Shown here: piece after piece, positions 1 to 9,257 of the stretch | How the letters are laid out: each line of letters begins with the position of its first letter | Numbering within the stretch: the stretch's first letter is position 1 | NCBI GenBank assembly: GCA_963734725.1 | Contig: CAVTIX010000022.1 | Location: forward strand, 1-64,000 | Direction: 5' to 3' | DNA: 64,000 nucleotides | Origin: DASXKD01 sp963734725 | GTDB lineage: Bacteria > Actinomycetota > Actinomycetes > Streptosporangiales > Streptosporangiaceae | The notes under the pieces: generated by a model | Databases searched by the model: none | What the model saw: the letters and a program-made list of their open reading frames with translations, nothing else | What the model was told of the DNA's origin: nothing | Made by a program: the position numbers and the translations under genes

Positions 1-262
1 CAGGGAGGATGTGAATAGTGCTCCGGCCCTGCTTCCCAGGTCTTGGTTCAGCGTGGGCGTAGGGTCGGGACCGGGTCCCGGCCTGACCTCCGAATCGGCC
101 GACGCCGCTCTCGGGCTGTCTTGATAACGATCTGTCGGCCGGGCCCCAGTCTTTGGCACCCACCGGCGCTGCCGGTCTGATCTGCCTGGCCTGGGCAAGA
201 GGCCGGGGTTCACAGGTCCGGGCGGCCAGCGGGTGCGTGCCATCCCTCAACCTGAGAAGGGG
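1..262 (+). ncRNA. Noncoding flank upstream of IS110 recombinase; candidate bridge-RNA region
   Basis: No convincing protein-coding frame is visible here. IS110-family elements of the IS621 type encode a structured bridge RNA in the noncoding end upstream of the recombinase gene, and this stretch has the right place and size. GC-rich self-complementary segments are visible, for example GGGACCGGGTCCC near position 67. The outer end of the element could not be recognised, so the RNA call rests on position and family knowledge only. Confidence 0.3.
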
Positions 263-1321
263 ATGACAGTGACCATCGTAGAGACACGTGCAGAAATTCG
301 TGCCATCACCGGCGGCGTGGACACCCATGCGGAGGTGCACGTCGCGGCAGCGCTGGATCCGGTCGGCGGGCTGCTCGGCGTCGCCGAGTTCCCGGCCAGC
401 CCGGCTGGGTATGCCCAGCTGCTGGGCTGGATGGGCGGATTCGGCACGGTGTGCCTGGTGGGGATCGAAGGGACTGGCAGTTATGGCGCCGGCCTGGCCC
501 GGCATATCACTGCGGCGGGGGTGCGGGTGGTGGAGGTGGACCGCGCCGACCGGCAAGACCGCCGCCGTCAGGGCAAGTCGGATCCGCTGGATGCGGTCGG
601 CGCGGCCCGGGCGGCCCAGTCTGGCCGGGCAGCTGGGGCGCCGAAGGGCCGGGACGGGCAAGTGGAGGCGGTCCGGGCGCTGATGGTCGCCAAGCGCACT
701 GCCCGCTCGGCACGGATCCAGACCATCAACCAGGCCCGCGCCCTGATCGTGACCGGCCCAGACGACATACGCGCCCGCTTCACCCAGCACACACCCGCGG
801 CCCTGGTCGCCGAGCTGGCCTCGCTGCGGCCCCGCCCCGGCAGCATGGTCCGCTACCACACTCTGCTATCCCTGCGTGAGCTCGGCCGCCGCGCCGAGTT
901 CCTCGGCGGCCAGTTCGACCGCCTGGATGAGTTCATCGTCCCGCTGGTGACCGCCCGCGCCCCCGGGCTGCTGGCCCTCTACGGCGTGGGCCCCGACACC
1001 GCCGCCATGCTCCTGATCGCCGCCGGGGACCACCCCGGGCGGCTGCGCTCCGAAGCCGCCTGGGCGCACCTATGCGCCACCGCCCCCATTCCCGCCTCCT
1101 CGGGGAAGGTCACCCGCCACCGGCTCAACCCCGGCGGTGACCGCCAGGCCAACCACGCCCTTTACCGGATCGTGATCACCCGGATGAGCTCCCACCCGGC
1201 CACCCGCGCCTACGTCAACCGGCGCACCAAAGAAGGCCTGTCCAAGAAGGAAATCATCCGCTGCCTCAAGCGATACGCCGCCCGCGAGGTCTACCCGCAC
1301 CTGCGCGCTCCCGCCGGCTGA
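263..1321 (+). CDS. IS110-family transposase (DEDD recombinase)
   Basis: This is the recombinase of an IS110-type insertion sequence, 352 aa from the ATG at 263; a GTG at 233 would add ten residues. The N-terminal RuvC-like DEDD domain shows D20 (GGVDTH), E69 (GIEGTGSY) and D107/D110 (KSDPLD). The C-terminal IS116/IS110/IS902 domain contains the PIPASSGK motif, with S279/S280 at the place of the serine used by this family. The length is normal and the frame is intact, so it may be active. The family usually moves without conventional terminal inverted repeats or target duplication, directed by a bridge RNA. The neighbours are noncoding DNA on both sides and other mobile DNA downstream. Confidence 0.93.
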   Translation: MTVTIVETRAEIRAITGGVDTHAEVHVAAALDPVGGLLGVAEFPASPAGYAQLLGWMGGFGTVCLVGIEGTGSYGAGLARHITAAGVRVVEVDRADRQDRRRQGKSDPLDAVGAARAAQSGRAAGAPKGRDGQVEAVRALMVAKRTARSARIQTINQARALIVTGPDDIRARFTQHTPAALVAELASLRPRPGSMVRYHTLLSLRELGRRAEFLGGQFDRLDEFIVPLVTARAPGLLALYGVGPDTAAMLLIAAGDHPGRLRSEAAWAHLCATAPIPASSGKVTRHRLNPGGDRQANHALYRIVITRMSSHPATRAYVNRRTKEGLSKKEIIRCLKRYAAREVYPHLRAPAG

Positions 1322-1327
1322 CACACT

Positions 1328-1403
1328 CCCGGGGGCGGCCTGGCCCTCTAATCGGCTGCCGCATCCGTGCTGGCCTGCTAACGATTCGCCGGCCGCCCCC
1401 GGG
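1328..1403. repeat. 13-bp perfect inverted repeat downstream of the IS110 gene
   Basis: CCCGGGGGCGGCC (1328-1340) is exactly complementary to GGCCGCCCCCGGG (1391-1403), with 50 bases between. It starts 6 bases after the transposase stop. It may end transcription or be a subterminal structure of the IS. There is no U-tract, so an ordinary intrinsic terminator is uncertain. Confidence 0.7.
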
Positions 1404-1648
1404 CCCAATCCTGACTTGCTGAGCGTGACCTCATAAGAGCTTGCCCTCCCCCGCGAGCGGCCCTTCCCTGTCTTGTCCGCAATCAGCAACCCAGTGCGAA
1501 CCATTCAATTCATCAGCCCAAAAACGGTCAGAGAATGTCATCTCAAGCCCTTGACAACCATAGGAGCATCGTTATGCGGGTAATCCACCGGCAGTTATCA
1601 GGGAGTCCGCTTACTGCCTGTGATGATCAGGGGGACGACCTCGTGACC
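1404..1648. other. Gap between IS110 flank and phosphotransferase cassette
   Basis: No gene is seen. The base composition is clearly lower in GC than the core genome. A TTGACA at 1551-1556 followed 16 bases later by TATGCG is a weak promoter-like pair with no gene behind it. This is probably residual island DNA. Confidence 0.4.
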
Positions 1649-2874
1649 TAGTACGCAGCCCTGTACTTCACCCGACTTGGCTCAATTAGTGCACACCTGT
1701 GCTCCCGTAGCGTCGTCATGGTGATCGTGTTCTGGGTGGTGTCCTACTGTCACCACATGCTGAGGTTCTGGGAATGAGGTGGCTGGCTGAGTGCTCAGCC
1801 GAGGCGCTCGGCGAGGCTTTGCGGGTCGTGGCGCCTGAGCTGAGCGGGTACCCGGTCACGGTTCCCGGCCCGGCCGGCAAACAGGACCCGCAGTGGCACT
1901 CGGGCAGCGAGCCTCTCGGTGACCAGTTCATCGTGAAATTCGCCTGGTCGCGTCCTGCCGCGCTCCAGCTGGCGCATGAGATCGCCGTCCTGGCCGCGCT
2001 CGCGCGCGAACCCACGGTCCCGTTCCTGCCCGAGGTCGTGGCCAGCAGCACCGACCCCCTGCTCCTGATCACAAGGCGCGTGCCCGGGACATCCCTGTTC
2101 GACGTCGCCGACTCGATCGACCCGGACCGCGCGGCCAGGCAGATCGTGCGGTTCCTGGCCTCCCTGCACCACCCGGCCACCCGCCAGCACGTCGAAGCCG
2201 CCGTCGGCCCGCTCACCGGTCCGGTGCTGCCGCCGACCACGACCGCGGCCTTGCGTGACCGGTTCGGGACGTGGATACGGCCAGATCAGAGCCGGACCGT
2301 CATCCGCTGGTGCGACTGGGCCGACGCCGTGTTGGCGTCGCCGGGCCCGGCCGTGCTCGTGCACGGCGACCTGCACGGCGACAACCAGGTGTGGGACCGT
2401 GATGAGCTCCGGGTGGTGGTGGACTTCGCGACCGCCGGAGCCGCCGAGCCCGAGTACGAGCTGCGCGGCTTTCCCGGTCCCGGGATGGGTCCCGGCCTGG
2501 AGCTGCTGACCGCGGTCATGCGCCACTACCAGCAGGTCACCGGACGGCAGCTGTCGGCCGACCGGCTCATGGCCTGGCATCTGCGCCAGGCCCTCGGCGA
2601 CGCGCTGTGGCACAGCGAAGCCGGCATCCTGCTGAACGACCACCGCACACCACCGGAGTGGGTCGACGACCTGGCGGCGCGCTTCAGCATGCTCGGCATC
2701 GACCCCGAAGCGCCACCCGCTATCCACGCATGGAAAGCACCAGGCCAGCCCACAACCCCGGATTAGTGCACAGACTCAACCGCCAGATGCCACGAACCCC
2801 CAGGTCAGCATGATGTACTCGCCGAGAACTCACAATCGTGAGCCAAGTCAGGTAGTACGCAGCCCTGTACTTCA
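1649..2874. mobile_element. Putative non-autonomous cassette: 22-bp direct repeats and 14-bp terminal inverted repeats around a phosphotransferase gene
   Basis: A 22-bp sequence beginning TAGTACGCAGCCCTGTAC occurs identically at 1649-1670 and 2853-2874. Directly inside the two copies lie CCCGACTTGGCTCA (1671-1684) and TGAGCCAAGTCAGG (2839-2852), inverted repeats matching at 13 of 14 positions. The 1182-bp interior holds one gene and no transposase. This is the layout expected of a transposed unit with an unusually long target duplication, mobilised in trans. ATTAGTGCAC is also repeated directly near both ends (1685, 2762). The architecture is seen in the sequence; mobility is inferred. Confidence 0.6.
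1774..2766 (+). CDS. Aminoglycoside/homoserine-kinase-like phosphotransferase (APH family)
   Basis: This is a 330-aa small-molecule kinase of the APH fold. The Brenner-type catalytic loop is VHGDLHGDN near residue 196, and the metal-binding Asp is in VVVDFATAG near residue 217. An N-lobe segment FIVKFAW carries the likely ATP-contacting lysine. The substrate cannot be assigned: APH proteins phosphorylate aminoglycosides, macrolides, sugars or amino acids, and divergent members like this one are often not resistance genes. It begins at ATG 1774 with a weak GAGG upstream. It is the only gene in a segment bounded by inverted and direct repeats, which suggests horizontal acquisition. Confidence 0.8.
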   Translation: MRWLAECSAEALGEALRVVAPELSGYPVTVPGPAGKQDPQWHSGSEPLGDQFIVKFAWSRPAALQLAHEIAVLAALAREPTVPFLPEVVASSTDPLLLITRRVPGTSLFDVADSIDPDRAARQIVRFLASLHHPATRQHVEAAVGPLTGPVLPPTTTAALRDRFGTWIRPDQSRTVIRWCDWADAVLASPGPAVLVHGDLHGDNQVWDRDELRVVVDFATAGAAEPEYELRGFPGPGMGPGLELLTAVMRHYQQVTGRQLSADRLMAWHLRQALGDALWHSEAGILLNDHRTPPEWVDDLAARFSMLGIDPEAPPAIHAWKAPGQPTTPD

Positions 2875-2956
2875 AACCGAGCGATCGTCCTGGACGGACG
2901 GGTGAACTGACCCGGGTTTCGTGCGCACCTCCTTCTGTGGGAAGGAAGATGGCACG

Positions 2957-3286
2957 ATGCCGAGCAAGTACGAGGCCAGCACCAAGGCGAAGGCGATCCG
3001 GCTGGTCCGCGAGCATGCCGGGGACTATCCGACGGAGTGGGCTGCGATCACTGCGGTCTCGGGGCGGCTGGGGATGAACGCGGAGACGCTGCGCAAGTGG
3101 ATCCGCCAGGCCGAGGTTGATGAGGGCACGGCGCCCGGGGTTACCAGCAGCGAGTCCGCCGAGATCCGCGAGTTGCGCCGCAAGAACCGTGAGCTGGAGC
3201 AGACCATAGAAATTCTCAAGGCGGCCACGAGTTTTTCGTGCGGGAGTGCGACCCGCGGCTGCGCTGATCTGCCAGTTCATCGATGA
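2957..3286 (+). CDS. IS3-family transposase OrfA (helix-turn-helix subunit)
   Basis: OrfA supplies the N-terminal DNA-binding part of the IS3 transposase. The protein from ATG 2957 begins MPSKYEASTKAKAIRLV, has the HTH region (LGMNAETLRKWIRQAE) and then a leucine-zipper-like coiled coil (IRELRRKNRELEQTIEILKAA) typical of the family. GGAAGG precedes the start. In active IS3 elements a -1 slip near the end of orfA fuses it to orfB. A T5 run lies at 3232-3236 at that place, but the -1 frame meets a stop at about 3265, so a full OrfAB fusion is not possible here. Confidence 0.85.
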   Translation: MPSKYEASTKAKAIRLVREHAGDYPTEWAAITAVSGRLGMNAETLRKWIRQAEVDEGTAPGVTSSESAEIRELRRKNRELEQTIEILKAATSFSCGSATRGCADLPVHR

Positions 3287-3909
3287 GAAGAAAGAGGAGT
3301 TCGGGGTCGCACCGATCTGTCGGGCGCTGTCGGCGCACGGCGTTCAGATTGCCCCGCGAACGTATTGGGCGCGCCTGGCCGCGGCGCCGGGGAAAGGCAG
3401 CTGTGGGATACCGCGGTCACCGAGATCCTGGCTGGCATTTACGAGCCTGGTGAGCATGGCCGCCGCCCGCCGGAATCGCTGTATGGCACGGTCAAGATGT
3501 GGGCCTGGCTGAACCGGCAGGGCATCCCGGTGGCCAAGTGCACCATCGAGCGGCTCAAGCGAGCCCATGGCTGGCGGGGGGTCACCCGGGCCCGGCGGGT
3601 GCGCACGACCGTGAGCGACCCGGCCGCGAGCAGGGCACCGGACCTGGCAGGCCGGAACTTTAAGGCAGCCAGGCCCGGCCAGTTGCACGTGGCGGACTTC
3701 ACCTACGTGCCGCTGGCCGGCGGCCGGTTCGGTTACACCGCGTTCGTCATCGACGCGTTCGCCGGGCTGATTCCCGGATGGAATGCTCGCTGTCGAAGAA
3801 GACCGCATTCGTGGAATCGGCGATCCGCCAGGCGGCTGCCTGCCGGTCGCGGCAGGGCCACCCCATAACCGGGGACGCCATTCATCATTCGGATGCCGGA
3901 AGCCAAGGC

Positions 3910-5360
3910 GAATTCAACCGGTCGTCGCAACACCTCGATCTGGAGGTGGGTAAGTGGGACGACGGCCAGGCTGGACTACGGCAGCGGACAGGGCGGCCGG
4001 CGATGCGGTCGCCGGGCCGCCCGCCGGTGGCCAGGCGGGAGCATCAGCAGCGGTTCTGGGCGGCGATCGGCCGGGGGCTGGCGAGCGAGGACGCGGCGGT
4101 GGAGGCTGGCGTGTCGCAGCCGGTCGGGACCCGGTGGTTCCGTGAGGCTGGCGGGATGCCCCCGATCACCCAGGCCCCGCTGTCGGGCCGCTTCTTGTCG
4201 TTCGCCGAGCGGGAGGAGATCGCGATCTTGCAGGCCCGGGGTTGCGGCGTCCGCGAGATCGCCAGGCGTGCCGCCCGGTCACCGTCGACGATCTCCCGGG
4301 AGCTGCGCCGGAACGCTGCGACCCGGGGCGGCGTGCTGGAGTACCGGGCCACGACCGCCCAGTGGCACGCTGACCGGCGGGGCACGCGGCCCGAAGCCGC
4401 GAAACTCGCCGCGAACGAGGCCTTGCGGGACGTACGTGCAAGACCGGCTCGCCGGCACGATCACCAGGCCGGATGGCGTGGCTGTGCCGGGCCCGGGCGT
4501 GCGGTGGATCGGACGGCGGCACGGCCGCCGGGCCGACCGGCGCTGGGCCGCGTCGTGGAGCCCGGAGCAGATCGCGAACCGGCTGCGGGTCGACTTCCCC
4601 GATGATGAGTCCATGCGGGTCTCGCACGAGGCGATCTACCAGGCCCTGTATGTCCAAGGCCGCGGCGCGCTGCGGCGCGAGCTGACGGCGTGCCTGCGCA
4701 CCGGCCGGGCGCTGCGCGTCCCCCGGGCCCGCACCCGCGGCCGCGGCAAGAAGTTCGTGACACCCGAGATCATGATCAGCGAGCGACCCGCCGAGGCCGC
4801 GGACCGGGCCGTGCCCGGGCACTGGGAGGGCGACCTGATCGTGGGGCTGAACAGCTCGGCGATCGGCACCCTGGTCGAGCGCACGACCCGGTTCACGATG
4901 CTGCTGCACCTGCCCCCGATGGAGGGCCACGGCACCACCCCCCGGGTCAAGAACGGCCCCGCGCTCGCCGGGCCACGGCGCCGAGGCGGTCCGGGACGCG
5001 ATCGCCTCCACCGATCACCACCCTGCCCGCCCAGCTGCGCCGCTCGCTGACCTGGGACCAGGGCGCGGAGATGGCAGGCCACGCCCAGCTGCGCATCGAC
5101 ACCGGCATCGAGATCTACTTCTGCGACCCGCACAGCCCCTGGCAGCGCGGCACGCAACGAGAACACCAACGGCCTGCTGCGCCAGTACTTCCCCAAGGGC
5201 ACCGACCTGAGCCGCCACAGCCCCGGCGACCTGGCCGCCGTCGCCGCCGCTCTCAACGGCCGCCCCCGCAAGACGCTCGGCTGGAAGACCCCGGCAGAGG
5301 CGCTGGATGAGCTCCTATACTCGGCCCAACAAGGCAGTGTTGCGACGACCCCTTGAACTC
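3910..5360 (+). mobile_element. IS30-family element inserted in the IS3 orfB
   Basis: The left end GAATTCAACCGGTCGTCGCA (from 3910) matches the complement of the right end GAGTTCAAGGGGTCGTCGCA (ending 5360), both continuing ACAC. This gives imperfect 24-bp terminal inverted repeats. The element splits the IS3 orfB exactly between the codons for HHSDAGSQ and YTS. The junction bases are altered, so the exact outer limits are uncertain by a few bases. The transposase inside carries frameshifts, so the copy is dead unless mobilised in trans. Confidence 0.85.
4003..5356 (+). pseudogene. IS30-family transposase, frameshifted
   Basis: The gene starts at ATG 4003 (MRSPGRPPVARREHQQRF). It shows the IS30 helix-turn-helix (FAEREEIAILQARGCGVREI, then SPSTISRELRRN), a Trp/Arg-rich linker (SWSPEQIANRLRVDFPDD) and the DDE core (GHWEGDLIVGLNSSAIGTLV). 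One extra base near 4430 moves the frame before YVQDRLAGTITRPDG. Further shifts near 5000 and 5155 precede NENTNGLLRQYFPKGTDLS. The stop is TGA at 5354-5356. With the frames rejoined it would be a near-complete transposase of usual length. Confidence 0.85.
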
Positions 5361-5742
5361 AAGCAATACACCAGCGTCCATTTCACCGAGACGCTGATAC
5401 TCGCCGGGCTGGCTCCCTCGATAGGAACCGTCGGAGATGCCCTCGATAATGCGCTCGCCGAAACCACGATAGGGCTCTACAAGACCGAATGCACCCGAGA
5501 GGACTCACCCTTCCGGGACGGCCCGCTGGAGACCCTGGCGGACCTGGAAGAGATCACCTCAGCATGGGTGCACTGGTACAACACCAGCAGGCTCATGCAC
5601 CGCCTCGGCAGGCGGCCACCCGCCGAAGCCGAGGCCGAGTACTACGATCACCACCGTGCCGGCCACCCGGACACGGCACACACGTAACGAGGCGTGCATG
5701 AAACCCGGGTCGCCTCACTGGTCACGCTCCGCGGGCAATCTG

Positions 5743-6921
5743 TTAGCCGAAGATCTGGTCCATGACCTCCGCGCCTCGGGTAAGGGCTGGCACGATTTGG
5801 TGCCGGTAGACCAGCTCGGTCGTGGCGGTCTGATTGTGTCCAGCGAGGAGCGCGATTGCTTCCACCGGCACGCCATGCGCGGACAACAGGGACACAAACG
5901 TGTGCCGTAGTTCTCGGGGCACCCAGGTGGCGCCCAGCTCGGCGGACTCAGTGATCTTGCGAAACTGCCTCCGAACGTTGTGGTCATCAAGGGGGGTGCC
6001 CACGGTGGAGGCGAACACCAGGTTGTGGTCCTGCCAGAGAAGCCCGGCAGCGAGCCGGTCTGCCGCCTGCCGGGCCCTGTGATCGCGCAGCGCCGCGACA
6101 CATCTGCGAGCCAGCGCCAGCGTCCTTCTCGACCTCGGTGTCTTGGTGTCGCCTCCGGCCCGCTCGGAGCGCCACACGAGAACCGCGAGCTGCTCGTGAT
6201 CAAACCCGGCCTCGGTGACCGGCTGCCATTGGCCACCGACCCAGGCGACGGCTTGATCCCAGCGCAGTGCCCGGGCTTCCTCGGTCCGAAGCCCGGTGAG
6301 CAGGGACAAGGTGATGTACGCCTCCAGGCGGGTGCCTTTGGCCGCCTCCATCAGCGCCAGCGCCTGCTCCAAGGTGAGCGACTTCGATGGGCGCCCACTA
6401 CGCTGCCCTTTGGGTGGCTTGACCAGCGCTGCGACGTTCCGGGCGGCCAGGCCGTCCCGTTCGGCCCGGCGGATCGCCCGGACCAGGACGTTGCGCGAGA
6501 TCTGCACAGTCCGGGTGGACATCCGGGCGGCCACGGCCGTGAGCGCGTCCTGGACGTCACCTGCCGTGAGATCCTTCAGCTTCACCGTGCCGAGCTGCTC
6601 GCTCAGCAGCGGCACGATCGTGCCCTTGTACAGGGTCACGGTCCGCGCGGACACGTCCTCCAGCCCGTGGGCCAGCCAGTCGTCGAGCGCGTCGTTCACG
6701 GTGTAGCTCTGCCTGGGCCGCAGCCCGCTGTCTACTTCCTGGTGCAGCTCGCGGAGCTTGCTGCGGACCTCGGCCTTGGTGCGGCCGGTGACCTTTCTCC
6801 GGATGCGCGTGCCGGCCGGGGCGAAGCCGAGGCTGACCGCGCCGACGTACCGGTGCTTGGACGAGTCCCAGTAGATGGAGCCCTCGCCGTGCCCGCGGCG
6901 CTGGCCTTTGGCTTGCGTCAC
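5743..6921 (-). CDS. Tyrosine site-specific integrase (phage/ICE type)
   Basis: A 392-aa integrase with a GTG start at 6921. An N-terminal arm-binding region (residues 10-75) is followed by a SAM-like core-binding domain (about 75-165) and the catalytic domain. Catalytic residues: R212 (GLRTEEARALR), K260, R339 (PRELRHTF), H362 (LAGHNQ) and Y372 (LVYRH). The first residue of the usual H-x-x-R box is R336, a common variant in actinobacterial integrases. It lies 76 bp from the 3' end of tRNA-Arg on the same strand, the usual position for an integrase that used the tRNA as its attachment site. The frame is intact. TTTGGCTCCC is repeated at 6938 and 6950 just upstream, possibly an arm-type or excisionase site. 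Confidence 0.93.
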   Translation of the reverse strand: MTQAKGQRRGHGEGSIYWDSSKHRYVGAVSLGFAPAGTRIRRKVTGRTKAEVRSKLRELHQEVDSGLRPRQSYTVNDALDDWLAHGLEDVSARTVTLYKGTIVPLLSEQLGTVKLKDLTAGDVQDALTAVAARMSTRTVQISRNVLVRAIRRAERDGLAARNVAALVKPPKGQRSGRPSKSLTLEQALALMEAAKGTRLEAYITLSLLTGLRTEEARALRWDQAVAWVGGQWQPVTEAGFDHEQLAVLVWRSERAGGDTKTPRSRRTLALARRCVAALRDHRARQAADRLAAGLLWQDHNLVFASTVGTPLDDHNVRRQFRKITESAELGATWVPRELRHTFVSLLSAHGVPVEAIALLAGHNQTATTELVYRHQIVPALTRGAEVMDQIFG

Positions 6922-6997
6922 GGTTGAAGCCTACTCCTTTGGCTCCCCGTTTGGCTCCCGGGGCCCGAACTACTATGATGCCAATATGGCCCTGACC

Positions 6998-7074
6998 TGG
7001 CGCGCCTGGCAGGATTCGAACCCGCGACCCGCTGCTTAGAAGGCAGCTGCTCTATCCGGCTGAGCTACAGGCGC
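6998..7074 (-). tRNA. tRNA-Arg (anticodon UCU)
   Basis: The reverse strand gives a complete 77-nt cloverleaf: acceptor GCGCCTG/CAGGCGC, a D arm, anticodon stem GCTGC/GCAGC with loop CTTCTAA (anticodon TCT), a T arm with GTTCGAATCC, discriminator G and an encoded CCA. It reads AGA codons, rare in such a GC-rich genome. Its 3' end faces the integrase gene, so it is the probable chromosomal attachment site of the element to the left. Confidence 0.97.
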
Positions 7075-7537
7075 TTACCGACGATTGTGCAGGATCTAGG
7101 TCACGCAGGGGACACGTCCATGACACCGCCGTGATCAAGGTTAGGGCGGGCGCACGGCCGCTTACGCCGCAGTCAGCGGGCATGGTCGTCGCAGGGAACC
7201 CGGCTGATAGCCATCCTGTAGATCCGCTCCGTTGCCGCGCACCTCGGCTTCGACCACGTGGGCGCCGGTCACAACCGCAACGGCTTCAGCAGCGCCGCGA
7301 TCCTGCTCAATCCCGCAGTAACCTTCAGCGTGCAGCGGCTGCTCGTCCAGGCCTGTGCGCAGCGGGCCGCCATCCCGGCTTAGGCAAGCCCGGTCTCGTT
7401 CGCCTGATCACCCCGGAGGCGTGCAACCTGGCTGGTTGTGTACCAGGGCGCTGCCGTTCGGCATGATGAAGGGGCACAACGCACAGGGCCGGTACTTCCC
7501 GGCCACCAGGCGCCGCGCAGCGCCCGAGGAGGTCACC
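7075..7537. other. Gap between tRNA-Arg and glyA, with a possible gene remnant
   Basis: No intact gene is seen. One frame from about 7221 to the TAG at 7381-7383 reads like protein (RSVAAHLGFDHVGAGHNRNG, then FSSAAILLNPAVTFSV) but has an in-frame stop directly before it and no good start. It could be the C-terminal relic of a lost gene; no family was recognised. The glyA promoter probably lies in the last 100 bases. Confidence 0.4.
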
Positions 7538-8809
<1,272 letters not shown>

Positions 8810-9257
8810 CCCGCCGCTGTTGTGATCGCCGCGGCAGGCAGCCGCGAAACCAGGACGCCATCCGCGCCGGGACGCCCAACGAGGTGCTGCCCGGCTCGGT
8901 TTGCTCACCGGTCTGCCCGCCTGACTCCGCAGCCGCTCCCTGCGGGCCGCTCGCACCCCGCGGGCCGCTCGGCAGGCCACCGCTGGGCCTTGGCCCAGAC
9001 GTGCCGCCGCCAGGGGACACCCGGCGGGCGGCGCGCCGACACTGGCCTGGTGTCGTTTGCGGCTTGATCTGGCGGGTAATCTGGGCCAGATACGGCTGGT
9101 AAAGGCCGGCCCCTGAGGCGCGCTTTGGCTGCGGCACGCACGCAGCCGCGATACCGTGGCCAGGTTCGCAGCCCGGAGGCCCCCCGCTTCCGCCACCGGG
9201 ACCCCACAAGCCAGGCCCGGCCACTGAACGACGGGCCCCCCGCAACGAGGATGCTGC
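8810..9257. other. Intergenic region between glyA and gtrA-like gene
   Basis: No gene is supported. The sequence is GC-rich with many short inverted repeats. GCGATACCGTGG at about 9149 resembles an extended -10 and may drive the downstream gene from a leader of about 100 bases. Confidence 0.4.

Larger units (their letters stand above)
3238..5687 (+). pseudogene. IS3-family transposase OrfB, frameshifted and interrupted
   Basis: Fragments of the DDE integrase-type catalytic subunit appear in order but in different frames. VRECDPRLR is at about 3238, LICQFIDEKKEEFGVAPICR follows, then SLYGTVKMWAWLNRQGIPVA and LHVADFTYVPLAGG from about 3395, then TAFVESAIRQAA and AIHHSDAGSQ from about 3778. After the IS30 insert the C-terminal part resumes (GLAPSIGTVGDALDNALAETTIG, stop 5687). 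At least three small indels plus the insertion inactivate it. The indels may pre-date or post-date the IS30 insertion. Confidence 0.85.
2903..5717 (+). mobile_element. IS3-family insertion sequence, decayed and split by an IS30-type element
   Basis: The ends are visible: the left end reads TGAACTGACCCGGGTTTCGT from 2903, and the complement of the right end reads TGAGGCGACCCGGGTTTCAT ending at 5717, so the terminal inverted repeats share the core GACCCGGGTTTC. Inside are orfA (2957-3286) and orfB in several frames (3238-5687). OrfB is interrupted after its HHSDAGSQ motif by about 1.45 kb of IS30 DNA and resumes at QYTSVHFTE. No clear short target duplication is visible outside the ends. The element looks inactive. 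Confidence 0.85.

Noticed and set aside
1774..2766. Aminoglycoside-resistance gene
   Set aside because: Only the generic APH fold is visible. The substrate-specific regions do not match a resistance enzyme I can name, so no resistance is claimed.
3232..3240. Programmed -1 frameshift joining IS3 orfA and orfB
   Set aside because: The T5 run is suitable, but the -1 frame stops at about 3265 and orfB continues in a different frame, so this copy cannot make the fusion.
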